From contig JAYESD010000001.1 in NCBI GenBank assembly GCA_036927565.1, forward strand, positions 136,575,415-136,639,414: a stretch of 64,000 nt of DNA, given 5' to 3'. Numbering within the stretch: position 1 is the stretch's first letter; each line of letters opens with the position of its first letter. Made by a program: the position numbers and the translations under genes. The stretch comes from Tuctoria greenei. Its lineage: Eukaryota; Streptophyta; Magnoliopsida; Poales; Poaceae. Positions 1 to 10,871 of the stretch are shown one piece after another. The notes under the pieces are model-generated. The model saw only the letters and a list, made by a program, of their open reading frames with translations, made no database searches and had not been told where the DNA came from.

Positions 1-721
1 GGCAGCCATCCAACTCTGATTGTCAAAAGCTCTAAACTGGGCCCATGCAACCATTATGGCCGTCCTGGTCATTTTGATGGAGGGTGCAGTGTGGGAAAGC
101 AAGGCAACAGCAGTGCACCTTCATCTCAAGAAACCAACAAGCCTTGTGGACTATCCAAGAAAACAATATCGAAGTCGGGCCATGTCAATTATGTCAAAGT
201 TGAAGATATACCCAAAGGAGATACCGTTTTAGCATGTATATTCTTTTTGTACGGTCAGTCTACTCTCATCCTATTTGATTCTGGAGCCACTCATGATTTG
301 ATTAGCAATACATTTATTCAAAGACACCAGCTACCATCTACCACCTTATCGTCACCTTATCTTATCCGTTCACTAGGGTACCATCTCAACCAAGGAAGCC
401 ATATCTTGAGAGCCTATCTGTATGGAAGAAAAATTGTATTCCACCAATCTCATCACAGTAGAAGGAAGAGGAATAGATGTTATTCTTGGGATGTCGTCGA
501 TGACACATCATCAGGATGTCCTCAATACTCGTTCGCACACAGTTCAAATAACCTCTCCAAATCTCGATTGCAACATTTTGATCATTCCAAAGCTTCTTCC
601 ACGGTTATCAGCAGCATATGACATCAAGGGAACTAAACTTGAGGATATTCATGTCGTGTGGGAATACCCCGATGTCTTTCCCAATGACCTTCCAGATATG
701 CTGCCCAATCAGGATGTTTAA
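1..721 (+). pseudogene. gag zinc knuckle plus aspartic protease remnant of G1
   Basis: The first frame is open from base 1 to 621. It carries a CCHC-type knuckle starting at the Cys codon at 46, in which the second Cys is replaced by Tyr (TAT at 55-57), so zinc binding is probably lost. About 75 codons later comes the aspartic protease motif DSGATHD (Asp codon at 277). The protease continues in a different frame from about 422 (IDVILGM) to 721, ending with the gypsy linker EYPDVFPNDLP, so at least one frameshift separates the halves. In an active element this protein would package RNA and mature the polyprotein. Confidence 0.8.
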
Positions 722-741
722 TTCCAAATCTATTAGTACCA

Positions 742-1675
742 GGGACCACTCCAATCTATCAGTGTCCATACAAAATGGCACCCAGTGAGTCAGTTTAGTT
801 GAAGGAACAACTGAAGAGGCTTATGGATAAAGGGTTTATTTGTCGTAGTTCATCACCGTGGCGATGCTCGACATTTTTTGCGAAGAACGACGAATCATTA
901 CGGATCTGTGTGTATTATCGTCCATTAAACACCGTCACAATCAAGAACAAGTACCCTCTACCACGCATCGACATTCTCTTTGATCAACTTGTTGGAGCTG
1001 CAACCTTCTCTAAGTTTGATCTTTGGACCGACTACCATCAAATCAAAATTCAGCCTGAAGATGTTCAAGAAGCCACATTCTCAACTAGGTATGGTCTTTA
1101 TGAATACCTAGTAATGTCATTCGATCTTACCAACGCACTGACATACTTCATGTATCTCATGAACTCAGTCTTCATGCCAGAGTTGGACAAGTTTGTTGTG
1201 GTTTTCATTGACTACCTTCTTGTGTATTCCAAATCAGAGGAGGAACATACTCAAAATATTCATGTCATTTTAAAATGACTTCGAGGACATAAGCTATATT
1301 CTAAGTTTAGTAAATGTGAATTTTGGTTAACCAAGGTACCATTTCTTGGACATGTCATATCAGCTTAAGGGATCTCTGTCGGTCCAAGCCAAGTTACGAA
1401 TGTGTCAAAATGGAAGTCTCATATATCCTCCATGAGGTTCATAGCTTTCTTGGGTTAGCATGTAACTACCGGAGATCCATACCAATCCTTACCAACATTT
1501 CCAAACCTGTGACAGAATTATTGAAAAGGGTGTCAAGTATGTGTGGACTGATGAGTGTGACAAAGCATTTCAAACTCTCACAAAACTTCTGACCACCACA
1601 CCTGTTTTGCCACAACTTGATATTAAAAGCTCATTTGATGTCTATTGTGATGCATCACGTACCGGACTCGGGTGT
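742..1675 (+). pseudogene. Reverse transcriptase and start of RNase H of G1
   Basis: The frame around 799-1278 gives RT fingers and palm: LKEQLKRLMDKGFI, CVYYRPLN, PLPRIDILFDQL, FSKFDLWTDYHQIKI, then VVFIDYLLVYS. The catalytic pair should read IDD; the second Asp codon (1213-1215) is TAC, Tyr, which should abolish polymerase activity. Stops occur at about 796 and 1276 and after the FLGHVIS motif, and the frame changes near 1400. RNase H begins near 1639 (VYCDAS) and stops at the CACTA junction. It is unambiguously an RT relic. Confidence 0.85.
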
Positions 1676-1861
1676 CACTACAAAAAAACGCATGATTTAC
1701 AATAGCTTTAGTTATTTTACGACAGCCACAGCAGCTGCCGTCATAAATTATGTTATTTACGACGGCCGTCGACTCTGGTGTCATTACAAGAAAATGCATG
1801 CTTTAGAATAGCTCCAGTTATTTTACGACGGCCACAGCAGCCGCCGTCATAAATTTTGTCA
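1665..1861 (+). repeat. Tandem duplication (unit 106 bp) of the CACTA terminus
   Basis: The terminal block starting CACTACAAAAAAA at 1676 is repeated from 1782 as CATTACAAGAAAA, followed by the same subterminal sequence. The 11 bp of G1 flank just before the first terminus (GACTCGGGTGT) is also repeated, with one change, before the second (1771-1781). The duplication therefore includes flanking retrotransposon DNA and must postdate insertion. Confidence 0.7.
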
Positions 1862-2010
1862 TTTACGATGGTTGTCGTTAATTTACGACAGTTGAGCTAA
1901 TCCATCATAAATAGCAGCTTCTATACGACGACCGACGGGCAAGTCCATCGTAAACTACGCGGCCGATGTAAAAAGCGGCTTATTTACGCTGGTCATGGGA
2001 CACTGCACCG
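1676..2010 (+). repeat. CACTA subterminal repeat region
   Basis: Short motifs of the form TTTACGACGG and their reverse complement (CCGTCATAAAT, CCATCGTAAA) recur at least eight times here. In characterised En/Spm elements, subterminal repeats bind the TNPA-type protein; by analogy these could be the transposase-accessory binding sites of C1. Binding is inferred, not seen. Confidence 0.6.
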
Positions 2011-3262
2011 TAAATTGAAAAGGTCGTTGCAGATAATCAATTATACTAGGCACACCCCGCACGGGTCGCTTTCTTCCTTTTCACTCAATCGCGCGCGCTC
2101 GAAGAACAAATGCCGAGCTCCAACCCGCCACCGTCGTCGCGCCGTGTTGCCATCCGGTAACACACCGCCTCCCCCTCCTCCTCCCTTCGGTCGCCCTGCC
2201 ATCTCTCTCCTCGCGCTCCGCCACCGTGCCGCCTCCCTCCTCATGCTCCCTCAACGCCGATGCCCCCCACCCCATCCTGATGCGCCGAGGCATATTGATT
2301 AATGGATATTGATTTTGTTAATTATTCTTGTTCAGTTATTTAATTCTTTTGTTTATTAGTTTAGTTTAGAATCGTTTAATGTTTTTGTTCTTTAGTTTAA
2401 TTGTTTAATTGTTCTTGATTAATGAAATGTTTATTTAGTTGATGAAATGTTTTATAATCAGATTTAGTACCTTAATGTTATTTAATTAGTTTTGATTTCA
2501 TGATCAATGTATATGAGTATTGTTCATTAGTAGTTTAATTGATTAATTGGTTATTAAGCATTTAATAAGTATATGTAAATAAACCGGACTTCGGGCCGGC
2601 CTGGCCCGACACGCCTCGTTTAGGGCCTGGCATGGCATGACACGCATGAAATGCATTCGAGCTGTCGAGACTGCTATAGCGAGGACACCAAGCACCCGCG
2701 CGTGGACAGCAGGCCCTCGAGGCAGTTTCATTTGAAACCCACTTTCCCTATCAGTCTCCAAACCTACCTTTGTACACGATATGTTCATTTGCGTGCGAAC
2801 ACCGCCACCCTCTATTCTTCCCCCTCTCTCTTCTCTCTCTATTTCTTTCATATCTCTCGTAAATGACTAAAAAATCAATGTGTAAAGCAACCTATATAAT
2901 ATGCATCACCGGTTTCATATCGGCCCGGGCAGTGTAGGTTCTGAATTGTCCCTTTTTGGACAGCCTAGGAGTGACTAATGGGGCGTGCTTTTGACGAGAC
3001 CCGGGGTCTCGATCCAGATGAGATTTTGATAGTGTAACCCTAGTGTTCTCCGCTGCACCATTTTCTAGCATGCAAATAGAGACTAACGGGGTTATGCTGC
3101 CAAAATTTCATCTGGATTCAGACCTCGCATCTCGTCTTAAGCATGTTCCTCTTGGTCACAAATTTGTGGGTTTAGGACCTATCCTTTTTATTAGATGTAG
3201 GTCCTGACATAATATAGTATAAAGAATAATAAATTCTCCATCTTTAAAATATAGACTAAAAC
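2011..3262 (+). other. Non-coding 5' region of C1
   Basis: This stretch has a GC- and pyrimidine-rich block at 2040-2300, an AT-rich block at 2300-2590, and another mixed block to 2880. Small open frames on both strands in the GC-rich block lack any family resemblance and look like composition effects. A 15-nt palindrome (GAGACCC G GGGTCTC) lies at 2996-3010. The likeliest role is the 5' leader and first intron of the CACTA transposase gene, by position only. Confidence 0.35.
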
Positions 3263-3924
3263 ATGGGTGAAGACTGCAGTTGGATGTATACTAGTTGAAG
3301 GAAGAATGTTGGTCACTCAAATGAGTGGTCAGCCAAGATAGATGATTTTGTAGATCATTTTTTTCGTTTTCAATGATCGATAAGGTGCGGTGCCCGTGTC
3401 TAAGATGTCAGAATACAAATTTTTTGGACAAATTGACAGTTTTGATACACTTATGTCTAAACAGTTATATGCCACATTATGAGGTGTGGAGCTTTCTTGG
3501 TGAGTTAGCTTCTCAAGCTGTGCAAGAAGTGGATGATGATGATGATTGCACGGGGGTTCATAGGATGAATGAGATGCAAGAAGTTATACAAACAAAGTTT
3601 ACGGAGGAACCTCCTACAATGGAGGTTGAAGAATGCTTCAAGCTTCTCAAAGCTTCAGAACACCAGCTACATAAACACACAGATGTGATCCTCCTTAATT
3701 TCATGACAAGATTTATGGCAATTAAGTCTCAGAAGTTCTTCTCCAATAACTGCTATAACGACCTTATCAAATTGATCAGAGATATCCTTCCACAATCCTA
3801 TGAAGTGCCCAAAGATATCTATCAGTCAAAGAAATTGCTTTCTAGTCTAGGTATGCGTGAGGATCGGGGACCCAACAAACAAGGGATCACATTGGATGAT
3901 GTCGTGCGATGCAACACCCAATAG
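3263..3924 (+). pseudogene. TNP2-type CACTA transposase, N-terminal fragment
   Basis: The likely start is ATG at 3263, giving a short N-terminal motif (SWMYTS) broken by TGA at 3296, then EWSAKIDDFVDHFF in the same frame. After a one-base frame change near 3372 the 3373-3924 frame continues with a cysteine cluster (CPCLRCQN) and PHYEVWSF, the pattern of the plant transposase-associated domain (PF13963). It then runs into the start of the TNP2 domain (LLKASEHQLH, FMTRFMAIKSQKF, ILPQSYEVPKDIYQSKKLLSSLGM). The family normally continues several hundred residues with the catalytic core; here the similarity stops at about residue 160 and the frame ends after an unrelated tail. Confidence 0.8.
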
Positions 3925-6900
3925 CACAACAGTGAAAAGAACAAAGATCTCATAAAATAAGTGAGCAACTTACATTATTTTTAGTGTTTTATACAAATGA
4001 ATTGATATTAGCAGAAGTCTTCATACTACTCTCTCAAACCTACACTACAGCAGTAGCGATCGTATCCAGCCTGTGGATACTCCACTCTAGCATCAGAGAG
4101 GACACCAACGGCATACATGTCTTCCATTAGGCTACATACCTGCGGAGGGTGCTGCCTAGAAACCCGACATAGCTATATACTTGCCAAACTCGTATAAATG
4201 CAACTGTGAGCACAAGGCTCAACAAGACTTAGCCGTCTCACTTATGAACATAAAACTCTACATGTTGGGAATGTAAGATTGGATTTAAATTACAGAAAGT
4301 AAATGTTCATTATTAGTAGATCCTTGTTTCAAGTATATAATAGCATGTGCCATCCTTGGGCACGACAACATCATGAATTCCACAATTAAACAAGAAATGC
4401 TTCATCCACGATGTTGCAGGGCCCAAGGTTACATAGGCCTTAGCAAGTTAATTGCTTAGAACCATAACTTTAGTTCTCCTAGCAGCTACCTCGACCAAGT
4501 TGCTTAACCATCCAGCAGGTTCCACCCAATTCCAGTTGTTACTATGTCACCGCGTAGTGAACAAGTATGCTCCATTCCGCGAGCAGCGGTGATTTGAATC
4601 ATGAAACACCCGGCTTGCACTACACATACACCTGTTCAGAAGAGACTTACAGTCCTCAACCGTGACGCCATAAGTGACAACCTTTCCCAAGACACCGAAA
4701 TGGCGAAGTGGTCCCACCATCCCGGAAGCATGCCCCACATACCGGATTCTCGTAGTGCTCACTATTATCCGCTGTCAGCTACTGGCTTAGGAAAGTGGGG
4801 ATCACCTCAACAACCAGTTTAACAAGTACATTGGTTTGTTGGGTCCACTAAAGCCAGCATGCATCCGGTACAAATTCAATCTTGTCCAGCAGGGTCGCAC
4901 ATGCTACGGTTCTCAGTCGACACAAGCAGGAACTATGCCCACATAACCCCGTTCTTCTACATCCTAATCTTCTTCCTCAGTCTCCAGTTTCTCCCCAATG
5001 TATCCCACGTAATACTGTTCATGAGTAGAATCCATCTACTAGAGCAATACCACTTAATCATGTTTCCGTATTAAGCATCATATTAACAATTATGTAGAGT
5101 CGTGTACTACCTAAACTTCAAGGATTCTTAGGTCATGCATGTGGAGTATCATACATTCCTAGACTTAATGCACAATTACCATCATATAGATTATAAAAGC
5201 AAAACATATTAACAACATCAAAAGCAAACCGAGGCTTGGTTAGGTTGAGACTAGTGTAAATGTCAATAAGCCAGTCCTGATCTTCGGGGCGAAGCTTATC
5301 GTAGTTTTCCTCCTTTTCTTGTCTTTGATGCTGCTTGGGCGAACCTTGCTCTTGTGTGCTTCTTGGTCAAATCTTGTTCTTGCTGCGGGTCCATGCTAGT
5401 CCTCCTCTGAGTCGTGCTCCTCATCAATCTTCGTCACGTCATCTAGCGATATGATTATGCAGATATACAAAACAATATAATTCAATACACGATACCCTAG
5501 AATTTGTATATATTATAGGAATGGATAATCTCAACAGTTGAAGTCAAGAGAGGTCTATTGGACTTGGACTATATGTACAGGAGGTGACATAAATACTAAT
5601 GCATTAATCAGCTTATGTGGCCTAAGATTGTGCCTACCTATTTTCTAGCAACTCAGGTTGTGATCGCATCTGCATTTGCAGCAGTTATTTGCTCATCTTC
5701 AGTGGCAAATTCATCAATTAGTAAGACAGAACATTGAACAACATTGGATCAACATATTCTTCAATGATACTCTCCCCAACCCTCTCGTTCAATGATACTC
5801 TCCCCAACCCTCTCGTTCATCCGGTCCTCTGAATCATCTGGTCCTACTCACAAAATCTATTGATCAACATATTGTAATTGACACATCATTGGAAATGTAC
5901 TCTTGCTTGCATGCCTCATACCTTGCATATGCTTGCGGTTCTCTCATTCCTGAAGAATGCAAACAGATGCTAGTGGTAAAATGTGAATGACATGGTAATG
6001 TTGTTGTCCCTCATCTTAATACAACATCGCAGCACTATACCTAGTATTCCCTGATCACATCAATGAGTAATGTGTTGCACAACAGCACCATTGGAGTAAC
6101 TGCCACCTTGTAAGCATTTCCTCGAACACCTTGGCTACAGCCCTGCTCCGACCAATTTTGCACAGGTCAGAGATTACTTTGTCCTAAATTACTTGTCGGT
6201 GGCGACACCACAATATCCCTGCATCACATACCAGCACTAAACATCAACACAGTTGGTCCTTTCTTTGTAAACATTTAATTAAACATCTTGGCTGCATACT
6301 TGATCCGACTAAACTTGCACAATTCAGAGCTAACCTTGGCCTATTTGAGGTTGCCATAGTGTTCTTGATGTGTTTCTGCATCTCATACATCACTCACATC
6401 ACTCTCCTCGCTGCCAAGACACGGCAACACCTCAGAACGTCGTGACAACATCTTGTATGCGACGACGTCAATGGGGGGCAGCTGTCGAAACAACGTGAGC
6501 GTGTGCATAGGCAGAGCGGGAGGCCGAAACAAATCATGTTGATGAAGGCCGGTGAATTGAAGTGGTGAGTGGAACGCGGGAACGGGAATGAGCACGGTGG
6601 CAACTTGAGCGTGCAGAGGTGGAGGGAGGCGGTCTGGGGCGTGCTGCAGCGGCATGGTGGCCGGAACGCGCAGCAGGCAGCGCGCCAGCGAGATGCGGAG
6701 GAGCAGCTAGGACGGCGGTGAGGTGTGGGCAGCCATCGCCACAGCAGCCTGGGTGAGGGCACGGCGCAGCAGCAGCAGTAGCGCTTGCGCGAGGTGAGCG
6801 TGGGCATGGCAAAAGCGCGCAGCAGCAGTTTGCAAGCGAGCAGGGGGGCATGGCCGTGGCGTGCGCAGGCGGCAAGAGCGTGGAAACCAGCAGGACAGTG

Positions 6901-7080
6901 GCGCTCAGCCATGGAATGCGCACAGCAGCGGGCGACATGCGAGCTGGGCGCGGCCGAAGCAAAGAGCAGGTGCTGGCGCCCTTGAGCGACGTCCAGCAGA
7001 GCTTGGAAGGGAGGAGCAGGGCGCCTGGGCGGCAAGGACATCGGAGACCGAGGACACGCGGCAGGCGCCAGTGTATAGGC
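3925..7080. other. Unassigned accessory sequence, no recognised gene
   Basis: I recognise no element or host gene here. 4020-5100 contains only small frames without family resemblance. Around 5220-5470 and 6100-6370 there are reverse-strand blocks that look like short exons: an acidic end (DDVTKIDEEHDSEED then stop) near 5400-5450, and two similar blocks near 6130-6200 and 6290-6350. 6390-7080 is GC- and CAG/GCG-rich with long reverse-strand open frames that look like composition artefacts. It may be a decayed gene fragment, the rest of C1, or part of the S1 LTR; I cannot decide. Confidence 0.3.
5761..5816. repeat. Perfect 28-bp tandem duplication
   Basis: Two adjacent identical 28-bp units (5761-5788 and 5789-5816), starting TCAATGATACTCTCC. 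On the reverse strand a single copy would keep open a short frame (MNERVGESII...) that the second copy shifts, so the duplication may have broken a reading frame. Confidence 0.85.
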
Positions 7081-7526
7081 GTAGGGACTTCGTGGTGACT
7101 TGAATAGGTAAAGGGTTGATTGAGACCCAGCTCTGTGTGGGACCATCGACGAGGAGTAGATCTCTTTGGTGAGATTGAACCTTGGTAAAAGTCCTTGTCT
7201 CGCGTGTTTTTGTTATTTACTTTTGCAATCATCATCATCTAGGGCATAGGTTGATTAATCTTGCAACTTATATTAATCATGTATTCCTCGTTCAAATCAA
7301 GCATCCTAAAACTTACACAAGTTGTTAGGATAATTTACTTAATTCCACTGCTATAACATTTGAGAAGAATAAATTAAACAATCTAGCTTTTCATAGGTAT
7401 AATTAGCATACCGGACTAGTCCGTACCTACACCGGACTAGGTTGGCCCTCGTGTATTTGACAATTTTGGTTAAGTGTTGTAGAAAAAGTTTTCAACACCT
7501 ATTCACCCCCCTCTAGGCCACATTCA
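7081..7526 (+). repeat. 3' portion of the 5' LTR of Sirevirus S1 (left end undefined)
   Basis: The segment ends in CACCCCCCTCTAGGCCAC then ATTCA, immediately before a TGGTATCAGAGC primer-binding site, which is the usual LTR end of plant Sireviruses. The matching 3' LTR is not in the window, so the left boundary cannot be placed; 7081 is where the GC-rich block gives way to LTR-like sequence. The CA at 7525-7526 is taken as the LTR end. Confidence 0.65.
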
Positions 7527-7527
7527 A

Positions 7528-7540
7528 TTGGTATCAGAGC
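7528..7540 (+). other. Primer-binding site of S1
   Basis: TTGGTATCAGAGC follows the LTR end after one base. It is complementary to the 3' end of initiator methionine tRNA, the standard minus-strand primer of plant copia elements. Confidence 0.85.
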
Positions 7541-7580
7541 GAGACTCTCTTTTTACGAGACTCACCGCTCGGAGAGACAA

Positions 7581-9109
7581 ATGGCCACCGACAAGACCAA
7601 CAAGATCCCAAAGATGCCAATCATTTGAGATGAACAAGACACCAAGGCGTTCGATGTGCTCAAGGAGCACAAACACGATGATGAAGAAGTGAGTGAACTC
7701 AAGGAGCTTCTAAGGAAAAAACTTCGAAGCCGGAAGGACAAGAAGGAAGACGAAAAGGCAAAAGGGGGTAGTCATCAAGACTACTCCCGGTATCCTTTAA
7801 ATTATGAGAAGCTTAACAACTACAATCACTATCTTTCAATTCCCATGGGAAGACCTTCACAGTTTGATGACAATGATTACTCAATGTGTAAATATAATAT
7901 AAAGATGCATTTTATCTCACTTAATCCTAGTGTTTGGCATATAGTCTGTACAAGTATAGATATCCCAGACACCGACGATGAACTCATCCTAGAGCAAGAA
8001 CAAGCAATTCACCGCAATGCACAAGCCATTGTGGTGATCACTTCATCTTTGAGCTGAGAAGAGTTTACCAAGGTGGATGGATTGGAAAGTGCCAGGGAAA
8101 TATGAGAGACCCTCAAGACAGCGCATGAACGAAATCGCTCCGTTCGCTAAGCAAAAAATGGAAATGCTTGAAGGAGAATTTGGGAGATTTGCCATTGAAG
8201 ATGGTGAATCTCCTCAAGAAATGTAGAACCGCTTGAAGACACTCATCAACAAGATCCATTCTAATGGAAGCAAAAAGTGGACTGATCATGAGGTTGTAAG
8301 AAGGATGATATGAGCCTTCATGCCTCGGAATGCCACTTTATGCTCAATGACAAGGGAAAGCCCAGTGTTCCACAAAAATGACCCCCAATGAAGTTCTTGG
8401 CAAAATTATCAATCACGAGATGATGGAGAAGGAGCCTCAATATGTAAAGAATATTGTCGAGCTCACCTCATCAAAGAATATGGGTGTGGCCCTCAAGGCG
8501 ACTCGCAAATCAAAAGACAAGAATGACCATAAGGTGCAAGACGACGAAGACACAAATGATGTAAGCACATATATGGATGATGAAGAGATGGTGCTCTTCA
8601 TGAAAATATTCAAGTGCATGATGAGAAGAAGAAAAGGAGACCACTTTAGTGAAGGCAAGAGCAAGAACAAAGACATGTCCAGAACTAGGAGGTCATGCTA
8701 TAATTGTGGTGAATGTGGGCACTTCATAGTTGATTGCCCATATGAAGAAGATTACAACAAAAGAAGGAAGCTAAACAAGAAGACATTCAAGAAGAGGAAA
8801 CAAGTAAGCAAATAACACAATGGCAAGGAGTGGGACTCAAACAATGAGTCCTCCTCCGAAGACGAAGATAGGGTGGCAACATTGCCATCAAGAAGCCTTG
8901 CATCAAGTCCACTCTCTTTTCAAACTTGGGATGATGGAAGGAGTCGAACCACACTTGCCTTATGGCCAAAGAAGGCAAGAAAAAGGTCATATCTAAACCC
9001 TCATCTTTACATTACTCTGATGATGAGTTTGATAGCAGTGTTGAAAATGAACACATACTTAAAAGCTTAAGTAAAATTGCATTAGCTAAAATGAAAATAT
9101 TGTCAGATG
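7581..9109 (+). pseudogene. Sirevirus S1 gag, 5' part
   Basis: ATG at 7581 lies 40 bp after the primer-binding site and begins MATDKTNKIPKM; the frame is broken by TGA at 7626. From 7656 the same frame gives a lysine-rich segment and then RPSQFDDNDYSMCKYNIKMHF, the conserved opening of Sirevirus gag, ending at 8057. After several stops and frame changes, 8378-8815 resumes with the CCHC knuckle CYNCGECGHFIVDC. The last piece, near 8990-9105, is cut at the S2 insertion. The matching downstream part is at 23447. It would have been the nucleocapsid protein; it cannot be expressed now. Confidence 0.8.
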
Positions 9110-10809
9110 TGTGAGACCTATGTGTGCTGAATACATTGGCTATGGTAATAAAAGTTTTGAATACTAAAAAAACATCTTTATCATCTAGGTCCGAGCTCCA
9201 GCAAGGTCCGACGATAGGTTCGGCTTGTTTTGGGTAGCTCTGGCAAGGTCCGACAAAAGGTCCGACTTGCTTTGGCTAGGTCTGACTTCTTTGTCTAGGT
9301 CTGACTAGCTTTGGTTAGCTCTGGCGCTAGGTCCTGCTAGCTTTGGTAAGTTCGAGCACTAGATATAATTAGTTTTAATAAGCTTTAGTTCAAGGTCCGG
9401 TTAGCTATGGCAAGGTTCGGAGCTTGATCGCAGTGGTTCTGCTTTTAACTTGCAATATTTCGAACTTGTTTTTTAGATTATCGAAAGTTTGCTTAGTTTT
9501 CTTTTACTAAGTTTTTGGTGCATTTTGGCTGAATATGGTTGACATCATTTTGCTTTGGTTTACAACATGCTTATGTGAGGTGCTCACGTAAGGTGTTGTG
9601 GTTTTGGAACTAACAAGGGTAAAGTCAAGGACTTGTGCTCGGAATTATCAGTTGTTTATTCATGTGTAGGTGTTGCTTGAGTTCAAGACATGGATGGTGA
9701 CGAGACCCATTGAACTAGTCTTATGGAGAAGATGAGGTTCAACAACCAAGTTTGGGAGGAATTGTGGTTGAGTTGATTGGGAGGTCATGCAACATGTTTG
9801 GATCAAGAACATTGCATATGAAGTTATAGTGGACATCATTGGAAGATGTTTGCATGTGTGTAAGGAGTTCATGGACATGGCTACATGGTTCCAAGGTGTG
9901 ATGAAGAGATGTGGACATAAAGAATTGGTCGGAAAGGTCCAACCAACTAGGTTGTGGACTCAGTTGTGGCTGAGTCGTGTTTGACTCAAATATGGAAAGC
10001 TTTGAGTTGGTTATGATAGGATTTCATGTGGGTCATGAATTTGAGTTATTTTAGGTATGTGGGATACATTCGTATGGTGTTTGGAAGTCTTAAGATTGCT
10101 TCTATCGGTGTATAGAAGAGTCTTGAGCAGTTATAAAAAGTTTCGATTCATGAATTGAGTAGGATTAGAGTCCTAGTTAGTTTTGGGTTGGCTTAAGGGC
10201 TGGTTATATAAGCAAGAGAGGCCAGAGCTCGTGATAGATGACTTTGAGGTTGTTCCTCTTGTGTTTTGATCAATGAAATTCATAGTTTAAAGGAACTTTT
10301 TTGCCTTGTTCATCCGACTTGTTTTCGTGAAGTCTTTCTCGTCGAGTTTCTACACAACACTACCTTTCTTTGTTGGTTTTATCATAACTCGAGTTTCACA
10401 GATCCGATTGGCGTGATTCTTTTTGGGTTGTCTTCACAACTTTATTTCTATCATCTGTAAAAATTTCATGGTCATTGGATTTGTGATTTCTGATCTACAC
10501 GGGTTTCTTTGCAGTGTTCTAGAATTATTTTTCTCGGATAGAACAGATTGACCTTTGTTTGATCTTTCGATTGTAACTTGAGTTTCTCTCGACGGATTTT
10601 CGTGATTTTTGTTGTGACATCTTAGTGATTTGATTCTTTACAATCTATACTAGTTTTGTCACAGTTGAAAACATTTATATTAGTCGCACACACGGTTTCT
10701 TTAACAGATCAGTTTTCTGCCATGGGGTGTTTTCATTGCTTCCGCTAAAAAGTTTTAATCTAGCATTCACCCCCCTATGGTAGCTTTACACATCCTCTTC
10801 GATCCTATA
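9110..10809 (+). repeat. S2 5' LTR
   Basis: The LTR starts TGTGAGACCTATGTG and ends CGATCCTATA (expected ...CTACA, as in the 3' copy), length 1700 bp. The first 300 bp hold about ten short repeats around AGGTCCGAC and GCTTTGGCTAGG, probably U3 sequence. A TATA-box candidate TATATAAG at 10205-10212 is also present in the other copies of this LTR family in the window, which suggests it is the element's promoter. Confidence 0.9.
10205..10212 (+). promoter_or_regulatory. TATA box candidate in S2 5' LTR
   Basis: TATATAAG, preserved at the corresponding place in the S2 3' LTR (about 22845) and on the minus strand in the S3 LTR (about 49363). Conservation across diverged copies is the evidence; promoter activity is inferred. 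Confidence 0.6.
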
Positions 10810-10811
10810 AT

Positions 10812-10824
10812 TGGTATCAGAGCC
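10812..10824 (+). other. Primer-binding site of S2
   Basis: TGGTATCAGAGCC two bases after the LTR end, complementary to initiator methionine tRNA. Confidence 0.88.
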
Positions 10825-10871
10825 ACGGTGTTCTAATATTTGTGATTCGCACGTGTTTTTGACTAATCCTC

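Larger units (their letters stand above)
1..1675 (+). mobile_element. Decayed Ty3/gypsy retrotransposon fragment (G1), truncated by CACTA insertion
   Basis: This is a partial polyprotein region in the order gag zinc knuckle, protease, reverse transcriptase, start of RNase H, which is the Ty3/gypsy order. The residue patterns (FDSGATHD protease, PLPRID and FSKFDL in RT, FLGHVIS after RT) are typical of plant chromovirus-like Ty3/gypsy elements; a Tekay/Del-type assignment is plausible but not proven. The left end lies outside the window and no LTR is visible. The right end is cut inside RNase H by the CACTA terminus at 1676. Several stops, frame changes and a lost catalytic residue make it inactive. 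Confidence 0.85.
1676..3924 (+). mobile_element. CACTA (En/Spm) DNA transposon, 5' part (C1)
   Basis: The left terminus reads CACTACAAAAAAA directly inside the RNase H of G1, preceded by TGT (1673-1675), a possible 3-bp target duplication. The first ~330 bp are rich in a subterminal motif of the TTTACGACGG type in both orientations, as in plant CACTA termini. A TNP2-type transposase remnant follows at 3263-3924. I did not find a matching right terminus (TAGTG preceded by the inverted repeat), so the right boundary given is the end of the recognised coding remnant, not of the element. Confidence 0.75.

Noticed and set aside
2015..2302. Open frames on both strands in the GC-rich CACTA leader
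   Set aside because: Composition effect; Pro/Arg-rich in all frames and no family resemblance.
4020..5080. Small frames at 4547-4762, 4601-4822 and 4859-5074
   Set aside because: Overlapping frames on both strands without motifs; no support as genes.
6394..7238. Minus-strand open frames of 234 and 250 residues
   Set aside because: Low-complexity Ala/Cys/Pro/Ser composition in a GC-rich block, overlapping in several frames; no recognisable motif.
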